From contig CANXME010002102.1 in the NCBI GenBank assembly GCA_948144175.1, forward strand, positions 372,001-436,000: DNA of 64,000 nt. The letters run 5' to 3'. The position numbers were made by a program, and so were the translations under genes. Below the pieces are notes generated by a model. It was not told the DNA's origin. It searched no databases and saw nothing but the letters and a program-made list of their open reading frames with translations. Of the stretch, positions 39,776 through 52,500 are shown piece after piece. Position 1 is the first letter of the stretch; each line of letters begins with the position of its first letter. The DNA is from Closterium sp. NIES-65. Lineage: Eukaryota > Streptophyta > Zygnematophyceae > Desmidiales > Closteriaceae.

Positions 39776-42700
39776 CTAGTTCATGCTCATTCCACTCATG
39801 CGCACACAACGCCAATGAGGCTCATCCGCAAGCCTCTTGGTGAGGAAGTCTGCTGGCTGCTGGTGAGTCCTGATGTAGATCGGATTCACCGTCCCCCTCT
39901 TCACCTCCTTACGCAGCCAGTGCCACTTGATGCGCATGTGCTTATTGAGCCCATGAAGCACAGCGTTCCTGGCCATCCCAAGAGCTCCCTTGCTATCACA
40001 AAACAGCGGCGTAGCAACCTTTTGCTCCTGGCCAATCTCCTCTAACAGCCTCCTCAGCCAAATCACCTCCTTCACCCCATGGAACATCGCCATGTACTCT
40101 GATTCCACAGAAGAGAGTGCTGTCTCCGTCTGCTTCTTTGACCTCCAACTAACAGGTCCTCCCCCAACTACACAGATTTATCCTCCCACAGATGAGGAAT
40201 CCTCCTTCTCAGAGGCCCAGGTAGCATCGGTAAAGCAAGTGAGAAAGAGCTTGCCTTCTCCAAGCCTCTCCCCCTTCTCTTTCAGCACCTCAACCCCATT
40301 CTGCTTCACCTGTGCAGATGCGGAGTATTGAACTCCAATGCTTGGGTGAGAGTTCAGATACTTCACCACACGCTCAGCTGCATCCACCTGCTCCTCTGAT
40401 GGATTCTGCACCACCCTAGCCAGCTGCCCAACCGAGAAAGAGATGTCGGGCCTCGTGTGAACTGCTGCATACAAGAGGCTGCCCACCAAGGACTGAAATT
40501 GCTGCTGCTCCTCGGCTTCAACCCCTTCATCCTCTGCAGCTTTCACAAGCTTGAATTCTGCTGGCAGGGGAGTTGCAACCTTGCGCTCATTCTCAATTCC
40601 GTACTTCTCCCGAAGCTCCTTGATGAACTTCTCCTGGTGCAGCTTCAACCACCTATGATCCAGATCCCTCTCCACGTGCATCCCGAGGTAGTACTTTACC
40701 TCCCCAAGGTTCTTGCACTTGAAGTTCTCCATCAGCTGCTGCTGCACCTTCTGGATCTCCTTCATGCTGCTGCTAAAGAGAAGAATGTCGTCCTCATAGA
40801 CCAGAAACAGCACCAGCTTCTCCCCCTCCCCCTTGAGAAAGAGGCTTTCATCACAGCTGCTGGTCCTGAATCCCATCTCTTCTAAAACAGCTGCCAACTT
40901 CTGGTACCAGCAGCGTGGCGCCTGCTTCAAGCCGTAGATGAACCTTTTCAGCTTGCACACCCTGCCCGTACCATCCTCATACCCAGGTGGCTGCGTCATG
41001 AACACCTCCTCCTCTAAAATCCCGTTGAGAAATGCCATTGATATGTCCATCTGGATAATGAACTTCCCACTAACGGCTGCATCTGCCAACAAGACACGAA
41101 GGGTAGGGGGTTTGGCAGTGGGAGCAAAGATCTCATTGAAGTCCCGCTTCTCCTTCTGCATAAACCCCTTAGCCACCAACCTACTCTTGTAGATGGTGAC
41201 CTGCCCCTTGTCGTCAGTCTTGATCCTTAGCACCCACTTGCATTGTACCGCTTTCTTTCCCTCAGGCAGCACCACTAGTTCCCAAGTCCCATTCTCCAGC
41301 AGGCTCTGGTACTCAGCATCCTTGGAAGCTAGCCATTTGTCCCTATCTGGTCCAGCTAATGCCTCCTCCATGCTAGCTGGTTCCTCTGGTGCAGGGGCAA
41401 GAAAACAATACGCAGGCTCATCCTCCTGATCCGGATCATAGCCATGCGGTAGAATCAGCAATGCCTCCTCAATCCCAAGCTGCTGCTCCACTACATCAGC
41501 TCCTGCAGTCAGCTTCTTAGTAGCCATACGGGTACGTCCTGGCCTGGAGACGGGTGTCTCCCATCCCTTCATAACGACACCCTTCGGCTTCTTAGTTTTC
41601 CCCTGCTGCTGCTCTCTCCCCTCAGATCCAGCAGCTCCACTAGTGCCAGTCTCCACATCATTTTCTCCACCAGCAGGTGCCTCCTGTACCTTCTTTCCAT
41701 CACCACCCTCTGCAGCTGCCTCCTCTCCCTCCTCCCACACACTAGGAGTCAGGTCCAGCTGCATGGTGATCTGCTCCATCTGCTGGGACACCCTGGCCTC
41801 CGGCTGTTTCTCCCAGCTCCCATACATCATGCCCTCAACAAACTTCACATCCCTGCTGTCAAACAACACACCCTTGGAAGGCTCCCACAGCAGCCATCCC
41901 TTGCTCTCAGCAGCCAGCCCCAAATGCACACACCAGATTGCACTCGCCCCCAACTTATTGCGGTATGTCTTGGGGACGTGGGCGACTGCCATGCAACCGA
42001 ACACCCTCAGCATGTCCACCGGCGGCTTCCTCCCAAGCCACCTCTCCAACGGCACCCACAAGTCATCCCCAACCTTTGTGAGTACCCTGTTCCTAGCGAC
42101 GGTAACGTGCCGAACAGCATGGGGCCACATCAAGTTGCCCAGCCCAGATTCTATGAGCAGCGCCCTAGCTGTCTCCAGAATTGTCCGGTTCGCCCGTTCT
42201 GCTACACCGTTGGACTGTGGGGTGTAACCCGTGGTCAGCTCCCTCTGGATGCCCTGCTTCTTGAGCCAGGCCATCATCTCAGCTCCAAGGAACTCACCAC
42301 CCCGATCTGTCCTAATCCGCTTCACCACACACTCCGCTTGCTTCTCCACGAACGGCAGCCAATCGTCTCGAATCGTGGAGGCGGCGTGATCTTTCTGCTT
42401 CAGCGGATACGCCCATATTAGCCTGCTCCAGTCATCCACTATGGTTAGGAAGTACCGCTCCCCCTTGTGCCCTTGCACCGGCAGCGGCCCCACCAAGTCC
42501 ATGTGGACCAGCTCCAACGGCTTTTTGCTCCTGCCAGCCACACTATGGAAGGGGAAACGGGTGAACTTTGAAAGGAGGCAAATTTCACAGTTATCATCGG
42601 GTGGTTGTCCGTTCAGCTTCAAGCCCTTAACGGCTCCATCCTTCTCCAGCTGCTTCAGCAAAGGCATTGCCACATGCCCCAAACGTCGGTGTGCAGTTGC

Positions 42701-43859
42701 CCAATCTGTCTTCCCAGATCTGGCCGACACTTTCACACCAACCCCTCCAACAGCGTTGCACTCCCCGTGGGATGCAGACCCCTCTCCAGCCTGCCCCCCA
42801 CCGTGCCACGCCAGCGCCGGCAGCTGCCACATAGATCTGTACACGTCCTTGCTCTCGTGTAGATCCCAAAGCACCCGATTGCCCAGCTTTCCCTTATAAG
42901 TGCGTGCCCCATCCGTGCTAGTGCTCACCCCAGACTAGCCAAGCTTACGGAGGGAGATGAGGTTGGCCTTGAGTTCAGGAACAAGAAGAACGTCGTGCAG
43001 CACCACCGGCTTGCCATCCGCTCCCTTAAAGGCAGCTCGTCCCGCACCAGCCACCTTCAGCGCGTGTCCAGAGGTGGAGCACACCTCATTAATCGGTGCA
43101 GCGCGTACGTCGTCCAGCAGGTCCTTGCGCGGCGTCATTGTCCAAGCAGCGCCTGTGTCCAACACCCAATAATGCAGAGGGTGCAGCTCTGCTCCAGCCT
43201 TAGCAGATGCGTCTCCTTGCTCCCCCTTGTCTCCCACATGGAAGAATTGGCCCGGGGTGCGCTCCTTCTCCTTCTCCGCACCGCCGTTGCCCTTCGAGTT
43301 GTTGTCGGACGAATCAGCGACCATGTTGGCGCCGTTTTTCTGGTTCCTCCGCGCGCCGCCATCCTGCTGACGATTCTGGGGGGTCCATCCATCGGGTTTC
43401 TTATAGCACAAAAACCAGGGGTGCCCTTCCTTCTCACAATACCAGCAACTCCCTTTCATTTTGCCACCAGCACCCGACTTGCCCCCACGTCCAGATTTCG
43501 CACCGCGACCCCAACCGGTACCTCCTTGTTGGTCGTTGGAGTCGTCGTCTTTCTTTGCACCGCGTCCAGCACCACCGAAGCCACGTCCTTTGCCACGTCG
43601 GCTCCCTTGCATCCCGTAGCCGCTGCTGCCGTCGTCTCCACCCCTCAGTTGGCGGCGACGGAAGTCCTCCTCCAGAATCTTCGTCCGCACCCACTCGAGC
43701 GTCCACAAGCTCTGGTTCTGCGGCAGGCTCAATCCGCTCGTGAATTGAAGCCACGATTCCGGGAGCAGCGAGAGCATCTTCAGGCACTTGGTCTGCTCCG
43801 GGTAGGTGATTCCCGCGGTCGCCAACTTTGCGTAGAGATCACGCATCTTGTCCAGGATA
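39776..43859 (-). pseudogene. Element D gag-pol, 5'-truncated, two nonsense codons
   Basis: The frame is continuous except for TAA at 40178-40180 (Tyr in C, in RNase H GGYICVV) and TAG at 42935-42937 (Lys in C, SLRKLGK). Gag begins only near MRDLYAKLATAG at 43846, the rest having been lost at the break. The knuckle, DTGA, integrase triad, RT and RNase H are otherwise present, but the RT active site reads YEDD in place of YVDD. Gag variants (ATAG, MRD) are A-like, while the linker (GGDGKKV) is H/E-like. Confidence 0.9.
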
Positions 43860-45392
43860 GGTGGCAGCCTAAGCTGCTGCTGATTCTGCTGGTGGCAGCC
43901 TATACTGCTGCTGGTTTTACAGTGGGCAGCCTAAGCTGCTGCTGGTTCTGCTGGTGGCAGCCTAAGCTGCTGCTGGTTTTACTGGGGGCAGACTAAGCTG
44001 CTACTGGTTCTGCTGGTGGCAGCCTATGCTGCTGCTGGTTCTGCTGGTGGCAGCCTATTCTGCTGCTGGGTTTACAGGGGGCAGCCTAAGCTAGTTCTGG
44101 TTCTTCTGGTGGCAGCCTAAGCTGCTGGTGGTTCGGCTGGTGGCAGTCTAAGCTGCTACTGGTTCTGCTGGTGGCCCGGAGGCGGCTGATTTGGCTGGTT
44201 TTGGCTGGTTTTAGGGCGGCTGGCTGAGGGCGGCTGGTTTTGGCTAGGGGGGCTGGCTGAGGCGGCTGGTTTGGCTGGGGCAGCTGTTTTGGCTGGGGCG
44301 GCTGACTGCAGGTGAGGCAACACAAACAGGTGGGGCGGCGGGCTAGGGTTAAGGGAACGGGAATCGGTGGGGCGGCGGCTGACGGTGGGACTGCGGGATA
44401 ACACGGCTGGTGTGCAGTGCGGGCTGCACGTGGGTCGACGCGCAGGCTGCTGCGCGTGGGTTCGAGCGTGCAGGTGCGCGTATTGCTATGCGGGCCCTCA
44501 CGCGCGGCTGCTTGTGTGGCTGCGCGAGCGGCTGTGCAGGTGGCTACGGCTTGTGCTCGTGCGTCTACCGCACGGTACGTGCGTCTACTGTGCGCTAACG
44601 GGCTGGCGAGCAACTCGCGTGGCAGAACGAGTGAGGCGCGGGGCTGAAAACGGGTGACGCGAAGGGCTGAAAATGGGTGATGCGCGAGGCTGAAAACAGG
44701 TGATGCATGGGGCAAAACGGATGACGCGAGCGGGGCAAAACGTGTGACGCACTCAGGGTTACTAAGGTGACGGGGCGCTTAGGACGCTACGGACTATTTT
44801 GGGGCACGGGGCGGTGGGCCCATAGGACGGTCTAGCCCTATACCATGTCAAGAGACTAACGGGTGAAGAAATTAATGAAAGAATCAAGGTACAAAGAAGT
44901 TATAGAAAACCCTAGCAATAGTTCCAACAAAAAAAACAGAATGCAGAACACCTAGACAAAAACTAAAATATACTATATAGAAATATAGTTTGACAAGTTA
45001 ACTCCTGGATCTCAGCGACATCAGGTGGTGGATCAGGCGGGTTGTCAGGCGGTCGAAGACGGCGACCTCCGATGAGCAGGGAACTCTGCTCCCACTTCCC
45101 AGATTGCGCTCGCTTTGGGCAGGTTGAAGACGACGGAGGACCAACGAACACCCGCATTGTGCTTGGTGTCGGACTTGGCGCGACCAGTGTGGGATCTTTA
45201 CTGCAAGAAGCAACAACCGGGGGTAGAGTGAAGGCAGCGCGACGGGGATACTTAGTCGGAGTGGAGGTTTCTCTAGCTGCAGAGTCATGGACTGTGGACA
45301 TAGGAGAATCGGGTGTTATTGGAGCAGCGCTAGTTTTAAGAAAATCGAGCCTAGAGCATCGGGCATCAGAAGCTTTCTCCAGCAGGGTAGGG
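43860..45392. repeat. Duplicated segment I, right copy (pair 34891-36423)
   Basis: Holds minisatellite units (43860-44173), the GC-rich block (44174-44970) with the same 209-codon low-complexity frame (44086-44715, minus), and unclassified repeat DNA (44971-45392). Nothing here is a supported gene. Confidence 0.9.
45388..45392. repeat. Target-site duplication of the solo LTR (TAGGG)
   Basis: TAGGG at 45388-45392 and 46486-46490; the unoccupied site is at 22618-22622. Confidence 0.93.
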
Positions 45393-46485
45393 TGTTGGTG
45401 TAAGGGCCTAATAAACTCAAGCTATTAAGACTTTATCAAACTTAAAACCTCTCCTCGGGGTCACCTCCAAGGGTCCTTGGGTGCCTGGTACAAGACCAGC
45501 CCCTATCCTCGGGTCCGAGTTTGTAGAGAGAGGGATCAAGAGGGACTTAGTCAAAACAGCAAGAGTACCTTGAACGTCGCGCAGCGTATCGTGCAGACCG
45601 TGGATCGGATTAAGCTGAGATTTTACTATATCGAAGCTCACTCTAAGAGCTTGAAAATAAGCCAAGTTGCCTCGCGAAAAGTTCTGCCATTACGAAGTTA
45701 TGGCTCGGACAGCGTTAGCCTAGCGTTGGAGTGCTAGCGTACTAGCGTTGACTCGGGTAGCATTCCGCCGTCGCACCGCGTAGAAAGGAAATTCCAGCAA
45801 GGAAGGAATTCACTTGAATCAATTTTACTATATTCAGGTACAAACAGAGAAGGAATAAATAGCTCTAGCTAGCAAGGACCTTGGGAATCAACCTAGAAAC
45901 AACCAGGGATGATCCCAAATAATTCCAAGCAACAGAACCAACCTGGCTGGACAAAATAGCAGGTGGTAGGTTGGTGAACAACCTCTGGTTCTGTTTTTCC
46001 AACCTGGGAAAACAACAACCAGGTGCAGGTCCTAAAAACAGAACCTGTTTTATCTTTGCCCAACCAGCCAAATGCTGGTTCTGCTGGTTTCCCCTGGCCC
46101 TGTAGCATGCAGATACAGACAAACAACATCCAACCTTCACCTAAATTGTACCCCTATAGTGCCTGCCCTGCTACACTATAGTCAACCAAACAAAACAGTA
46201 CAATTTCGAGTTGGATAGAACTGAATCTGCGCAATCAAGTAAACCGAACCGCAAAGCTTCCATCTTGGGTTCCTTTGCGAGCTCGTCCTTTCTGCTTGTA
46301 CCGTTCATAGCGCGTACAATGTTATGCCGAAGCGCACATTGTGCGAGTACCTGCAAATGCTTCAAGCAAAAATTGCGAAAGCAAACAAACACACGAACAT
46401 ACCATTCACACGCAAATGCATTCGCACACGCATACTCGTACAAACAGACGGCAGGATGTCGTGCAATGTGAATTTGCACCCAACA
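45393..46485 (-). mobile_element. Solo LTR of family 1 with perfect TSD
   Basis: 1093 bp, TGTTGGTG...CCCAACA on the plus strand (minus orientation), no internal region, TSD TAGGG. The flanks join seamlessly when compared with 22506-22948, proving a single insertion event followed by LTR-LTR recombination. Confidence 0.93.
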
Positions 46486-46490
46486 TAGGG

Positions 46491-46807
46491 TCCATGGGTT
46501 TCAGCGGTAACGGTGGCTCATCTGAGCCATCATGAGGAGAAGCATCGTCGGCATGCAGGCCTTCCATGGCAATGAGAAAGAAGAGACGAGGAGTGAGAGA
46601 TGCTGAGAGAATGATCGAACGAAATAAAAATAACCGCAGCACATCCAGGACCCTGGCCTAGGGTAAGCAAGAGATGGTTGGAGAAAACGGGGTCAGCAAG
46701 AAACCTCTGCGTCGCTGCGAATTTGATGGCTCGATGCCCAGAACATCGAGTCGTCAATGAATTCGGCCATTCATGCAAGGCCCAATACATTGAAGGACTG
46801 CCTGTCT
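46491..46807. repeat. Unclassified repeat segment, copy 3, right part
   Basis: Colinear with 22623-22948, including the TGAGCCATCATGAGGAG stretch. No gene is recognised. Confidence 0.6.
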
Positions 46808-47656
46808 GCCAGCGCCGACTGTAAAAAATCATATATGGACAATGAGGGACACATACTATGCTTTGCGCGGTACGAGTGGCAGCAAACCATCATATTCTGG
46901 TTGCGCTGTCAAAGTTGACAGTTGTGCTATGCAGCGGTGCTGTACAGCGGAGCATGGTGTTACTTGTCGATATTACGTTAGTACTGCACATGAAAGGGGT
47001 CCCTCATACAGGAGAAGGCAAAATCATGATTACAAACATGGGGGGTACTCGTAGGAAAATTTAGAGAAGCTTCGTCCCGATAGCATTCATTCAAGGTCCG
47101 CATGATGCGTACTCTGTTTTGAGAGTGTATACAAAATTACAAGGTCCGCTAAATTATAAGTCTGATTGCATCAGTGTTCACAAGTCGTTAAATCTGATAT
47201 TACAGGTACAACAAGGTGACAAGGTTGAAATCACCCTAAAATCAGGGTAATTACTCTGATAAAATCAGCCCTGCCTCAAAAAGGTTCGCATAGAGTAAGT
47301 AGCAGCGGAACTATTGATCTCAGGTCAGATTGAATTAGCAATGGCATAATATAAATGAGCACATACGTAGGTTTATATAGTAATACAAAGGGAAAACCAA
47401 ACGTCCTAACTAGCCACGTACTCTAAGGCGTACATTCCTTAACGCACAACGGCGCGACTCCAGACGGTTACGAACCTGCTCCCACCTAAATCCTCGCTCC
47501 TGCAGCTGCCCGATGCTTCAGCTCCGACGGTCCAGATGCTGCCAACCGTACGTGACGAAGGCGTCAAGTATTTTCTTTCGCCTTCATACTCGCTTTTGTC
47601 TCTTAACTTGCTACTAGTGGGAATGGACAGTAGTTCTCAGTTTATTGTTCGTAACA
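46808..47656 (-). repeat. Family-2 copia LTR, copy 3
   Basis: Colinear with the two other copies; minus-strand start TGTTACGAAC at 47656. Confidence 0.65.
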
Positions 47657-48380
47657 ACCACCTTTATTCCTCTCCGTAGCTAGTCTTGACTTGCTTGACT
47701 ACACCGCTCGGTTCGGAGCAGTGCTACTTCTTCGAACTGGGCAGTCGCTTCGTGAGAAAGTCGGTTGCCATGTCACCCAGTTGGGAAATAGGTCAGATCG
47801 ACCTTGCCCTTGTTAACTTCGTCCTTGACAAAGAAATACCACATCGCAATATGTTTGGTGTGGTTGATGATTCGGTTTGGTGTGCTTTGGTTGTCGCAGT
47901 GCAGGTGGAAGGTCGACCAAGTTGGGATTTTCGCTTCCTTCAGGAGCTCTTGCATGTTGAGCCCTTCGGGAGCTGCTACTGTCGCGACAATGAGTTCTGC
48001 TTCCGTCAATTACCGGTCAACTAGTTCCTGCTTCTGCGAGTTCCTGTAGACGGGCCCTGTTGGCACCCACTATTCTGAACCGTTGATTGTCGGGGTCAGC
48101 AGCGTGATCGGCATCTACGTAGCCGATGTGGTTGAGTGTGGGAGTTGCGATTGTGGAGTAGCAGAGTCCAATGTTGGGCGTAGAGATGAAGACTTGCAAG
48201 GCGCGCTAAAGATCTAGAAGATTTTCAGCCGTTGGTTTGGGTGGGTACTCAGCCAGCTGGCTCGCGATGAACGAGAGATCTGGCCTGTAGCTTATTAAGG
48301 CAAAATGCATGCATCCAGCTACTCCTGCTATGTGTGAAGGCGTGCGGGAGATAGGACTTGGTTGTCGGGTTTGTGGTTCG
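47657..48380 (-). pseudogene. Family-2 copia RT end/RNase H fragment, copy 3
   Basis: Minus strand from 48380: GCMHFALISYRPDLSFIA and QLAEYPPKPTAENLLD (the region joining RT and RNase H), then GYVDADHAADPDNQRF, TEAELIVATVAAPEGLN, HCDNQS and KGKVDLTYFPTG. It is the longest copy and lacks the early truncation of copy 1. Element E interrupts it at 48380; the upstream RT part is at 55234-55595, on the far side of E. A few frame changes and stops make it dead. Confidence 0.82.
48376..48380. repeat. Target-site duplication of element E (GTTCG)
   Basis: GTTCG at 48376-48380 and 55229-55233. Joining the flanks across one copy gives a continuous family-2 reading through the RT/RNase H connection. Confidence 0.92.
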
Positions 48381-49474
48381 TGTTGGTGTAAGGGCCTAAT
48401 AAACTCAAGCTATTAAGACTTTATCAAACTTAAAACCTCTCCTCAGGGTCACCTCCAAGGGTCCTTGGGTGCCTGGTACAAGACCAGCCCCTATCCTCGG
48501 GTCCGAGTTTGTAGAGAGAGGGATCAAGAGGGACTTAGTCAAAACAGCAAGAGTACCTTGAACGTCGCGCAGCGTATTGTGCAGACCGTTGATCGGATTA
48601 AGCTGAGAATTTACTATATCGAAGCTCGCTCCAAGAGCTTTAAAATGTACCAAATTGCCTCGCGAAAAGTTCTGCCATTACGAAGTTATGGCTCGGACAG
48701 CGTTTGCCTAGCGTTCGAGTGCTAGCGTACTTGCGTTTGACTCGGGTAGCATTCCGCCGTCGCACCGCGTAGAAAGGAAATTCCAGCAAGGAAGGAATTC
48801 GCTTGAATCAATTTCACTATATTCAGGTACAAACAGAGAAGGAATAAATAGCTCTAGCTAGCAAAGACCTTGGAAATCAACCTGGGAACAACCAGGGATG
48901 ATCCCAAATAATTCCAAGCAACAGAACCAACCTGGCTGGACAAAATAGCAGGTGGTAGGTTGGTGAACAACCTCTGGTTCTGTTTTTCCAACCTGGGAAA
49001 ACAACAACCAGGTTCAGGTCCTAAAAACAGAACCTGTTTTGTCTTTGCCCAACCAGCCAAATGCTGGTTCCGCTGGTTTCTCCTGGCCCTGTAGCATGCA
49101 GATACAGACAAACAACATCCAACCTTCACCTAAATTGTACCCCTATAGTGCCTGCCCTGCTACACTATAGTCAACCAAACAAAACAGTACAATTTCGAGT
49201 TGGATAGAACTGAATCTGCGCAATCAAGTAAGTTGAACCGCAAAGCTTCCATCTTGGGTTCCTTTGCGAGCTCGTCCTTTCTGCTTGTACTGTTCATAGC
49301 GCGTACAATGTTATGCCGAAGCGCACATTGTGCGAGTACCTGCAAATGCTTCAAGCGAAAATTGCGAAAGCAAACAAACACACGAACATACCATTCACGC
49401 GCAAATGCATTTGCACACGCATACTCGTACAAACAGACGGCAGGATGTCGTGCAATGTGAATTTGCACCCAACA
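48381..49474 (-). repeat. 3' LTR of element E
   Basis: 1094 bp; the extra base is in the GCGTTTGACTC stretch. PPT at 49475-49491. Confidence 0.92.
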
Positions 49475-49491
49475 CACTCCCCCTCAGCCTG
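49475..49491 (-). promoter_or_regulatory. Polypurine tract of element E
   Basis: Minus strand G-rich tract AGGCTGAGGGGGAGTG directly before the LTR. Confidence 0.82.
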
Positions 49492-49516
49492 CCGGCTGCA
49501 TCCCCATCATTCCATA

Positions 49517-52500
49517 CTAGTTCATGCTCATTCCACTCATGCGCACACAACGCCAGTGAGGCTCATCCGCAAGCCTCTTGGTGAGGAAGTCTACTGGCTG
49601 CTGGTGAGTCTTGATGTAGATCGGATTCACCGTCCCCCTCTTCACCTCCTTACGCAGCCGGTGCCACTTGATACGCATGTGCTTATTCAGCCCATGAAGC
49701 ACAGCGTTCCTGGCCATTCCAAGAGCTCCCTTGCTATCACAAAACAGCGGCGTAGCAACCTTTTGCTCCTGGCCAATCTCCTCTAACAGCCTCCTCACCC
49801 AAATCACCTCCTTCACCCTATGGAACATCGCCATGTACTCTGATTCCACGGAAGAGAGTGCTGTCTCCGTCTGCTTCTTTGACCTCCAACTAACCGGTCC
49901 TCCCCCAACTACGCAGATGTATCCTCCCACAGATGACGAATCCTCCTTCTCAGAGGCCCACGTAGCATCGGTAAAGCAAGTGAGAAAAAGCTTGCCTTCT
50001 CCAAGCCTCTCCCCCTTCTCTTTCAGCACCTCAACCCCTTTCTGCTTCACCTGAGCAGATGCAAAGTATTGAACTCCAATGCTTGGGTGAGAGTTCAGAT
50101 ACTTCACCACACGCTCAGCTGCATCCACCTGCTCCTCTGATGGATTCTGCACCACCCTAGCCAGCTGCCCAACCGAGAAAGAGATGTCGGGCCTCGTGTG
50201 AACTGCTGCATACAAGAGGCTGCCCACCAAGGACTGAAATTGCTGCTGCTCCTCGGCTTCAACCCCTTCATCCTCTGCAGCTTTCACAAGCTTGAATTCT
50301 GCTGGCAGGGGAGTCGCAACCTTGCGCTCATTCTCAATTCCGTACTTCTCCCCAAGCTCCTTGATGAACTTCTCCTGGTGCAGCTTCAACCACCTGTGAT
50401 CTGGATCCCTCTCTACGTGCATCCCGAGGTTGTACTTTACCTCCCCAAGGTTCTTGCACTTGAAGTTCTCCATCAGCTGCTGCTGCACCTTCTGGATCTC
50501 CTTCATGTTGCTGCTAAAGAGAAGAATGTCGTCCACATAGACCAGAAACAGCACCAGCTTCTCCCCCTCCCCCTTGAGAAAGAGGCTCTCATCACAGCTG
50601 CTCGTCCTGAATCCCATCTCCTCTAAAACAGCTGCCAACTTCTGGTACCAGCAGCGTGGCGCCTGCTTCAAGCCGTAGATGGACTTTTTCAGCTTGCACA
50701 CCCTGCCCGTACCATCCTCATACCCAGGTGGCTGCGTCATGAACACCTCCTCTAAAATCCCGTTGAGTAATGCCGTTGATATGTCCATCTGGATAATGAA
50801 CTTCCCACTAACGGCTGCATCTGCCAACAAGACACGAAGGGTAGGGGGTTTGGCAGTGGGAGCAAAGATCTCATTGAAGTCCCACTTCTCCTTCTGCATA
50901 AACCCCTTAGCCACCAACCTACTCTTGTAGATGGTGACCTGCCCCTTGTCGTCAGTCTTGATCCTTAGCACCCACTTGCATTGTACCGCTTTCTTTCCCT
51001 CAGGCAGCACCACTAGTTCCCAAGTCCCATTCTCCAGCAGGCTCTGGTACTCAGCATCCCTGGAAGCTAGCCATTTGTCCCTATCTGGTCCAGCTAATGC
51101 TTCCTCCATGCTAGCTGGCTCCTCTGGTGCAGGGGCAAGAAAACAGTACGCAGGCTCATCCTCCTCGTCCGGGTCATAGCCATGTGGTAGAATCAGCAAT
51201 GCCTCCTCGGTCCCAAGCTGCTGCTCCGCTACATCAGCTCCTGCAGTCAGCTTCTTAGTAGCCATACGGGTACGTCCTGGCCTGGAGACGGGTGTCTCCC
51301 ATCCCTTCATAACGACACCCTTCGGCTTCTTAGTTTTCCCCTGCTGCTGCTCTCTCCCCTCAGATCCAGCAGCTCCACTAGTGCCAGTCTCCACATCATT
51401 TTCTCCACCAGCAGGTGCCTCCTGTACCTTCTTTCCATCACCACCCTCTGCAGCTGCCTCCTCTCCCTCCTCCCACACACTAGGAGTCAGGTCCAGCTGC
51501 ATGGTGATCTGCTCCATTTGCTGGGACACCCTGGCCTCCGGCTGTTTCTCCCAGCTCCCATACATCATGCCCTCAACAAACTTCACATCACTGTTGTCAA
51601 ACAACACACCCTTGGAAGGCTCCCACAGCAGCCATCCCTTGCTCTCAGCAGCCAGCCCCAAATGCACACACCAGATTGCACTCGCCCCCAACTTACTGCG
51701 ATAGGTCTTTGGGACGTGGGCGACTGCCATGCAACCGAACACCCTCAGCATGTCCACCGGCGGCTTCCTCCCAAGCCACCTCTCCAACGGCACCCACGAG
51801 TCATCCCCAACCTTTGTGAGAACCCTGTTCCTAGCGACGGTAGCGTGCCGAACAGCATGGGGCCACATCAAGTTGCCCAGCCCAGATTCTATGAGCAGCG
51901 CCCTAGCTGTCTCCAGAATTGTCCGGTTCGCCCGTTCGGCTACACCGTTGGACTGTGGGGTGTAAGCCGTGGTCAGCTCCATCTGGATGCCCTGCTTCTT
52001 GAGCCAGGCCGTCATCTCAGCTCCAAGGAACTCACCACCCCGATCTGTCCTAATCCGCTTCACCACACACTCCGCTTGCTTCTCCACGAACGGCAGCCAA
52101 TCGTCCCGAATCGTGGAGGCGGCGTGATCTTTCTGCTTCAGCGGATACGCCCACATTAGCCTGCTCCAGTCATCCACTATGGTTAGGAAGTACCGCTCCC
52201 CCTTGTGCCCTTGCACCGGCAGCGGCCCCACCAAGTCCATGTGGACCAGCTCCAACGGCTTTTTGCTCCTGCCAGCCACACTATGGAAGGGGAAACGGGT
52301 GAACTTTGAAAGGAGGCAAATTTCACAGTTATCATCGGGTGGTTGTCCGTTCAGCTTCAAGCCCTTAACGGCTCCATCCTTCTCCAGCTGCTTCAGCAAA
52401 GGCATTGCCACATGCCCCAAGCGTCGGTGTGCAGTTGCCTAATCCGTCTCCCCAGATCTGGCCGACACTTTCACACCAACCCCTCCAACGGCGTTGCACT

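Larger units (their letters stand above)
38806..43859 (-). mobile_element. Family-1 retrotransposon D, truncated at both ends
   Basis: It retains 928 bp of the 3' LTR (38806-39733), PPT and pol through mid-gag. The outer 165 bp of that LTR, the gag N-terminus, PBS and the 5' LTR are gone. The left break shares AGCAA with family-3 DNA; the right break shares GGT with the minisatellite. No TSD can exist. Its LTR is close to the solo LTR at 45393-46485 (GTGGATCGG, TTTTACTATATCG variants). Confidence 0.88.
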
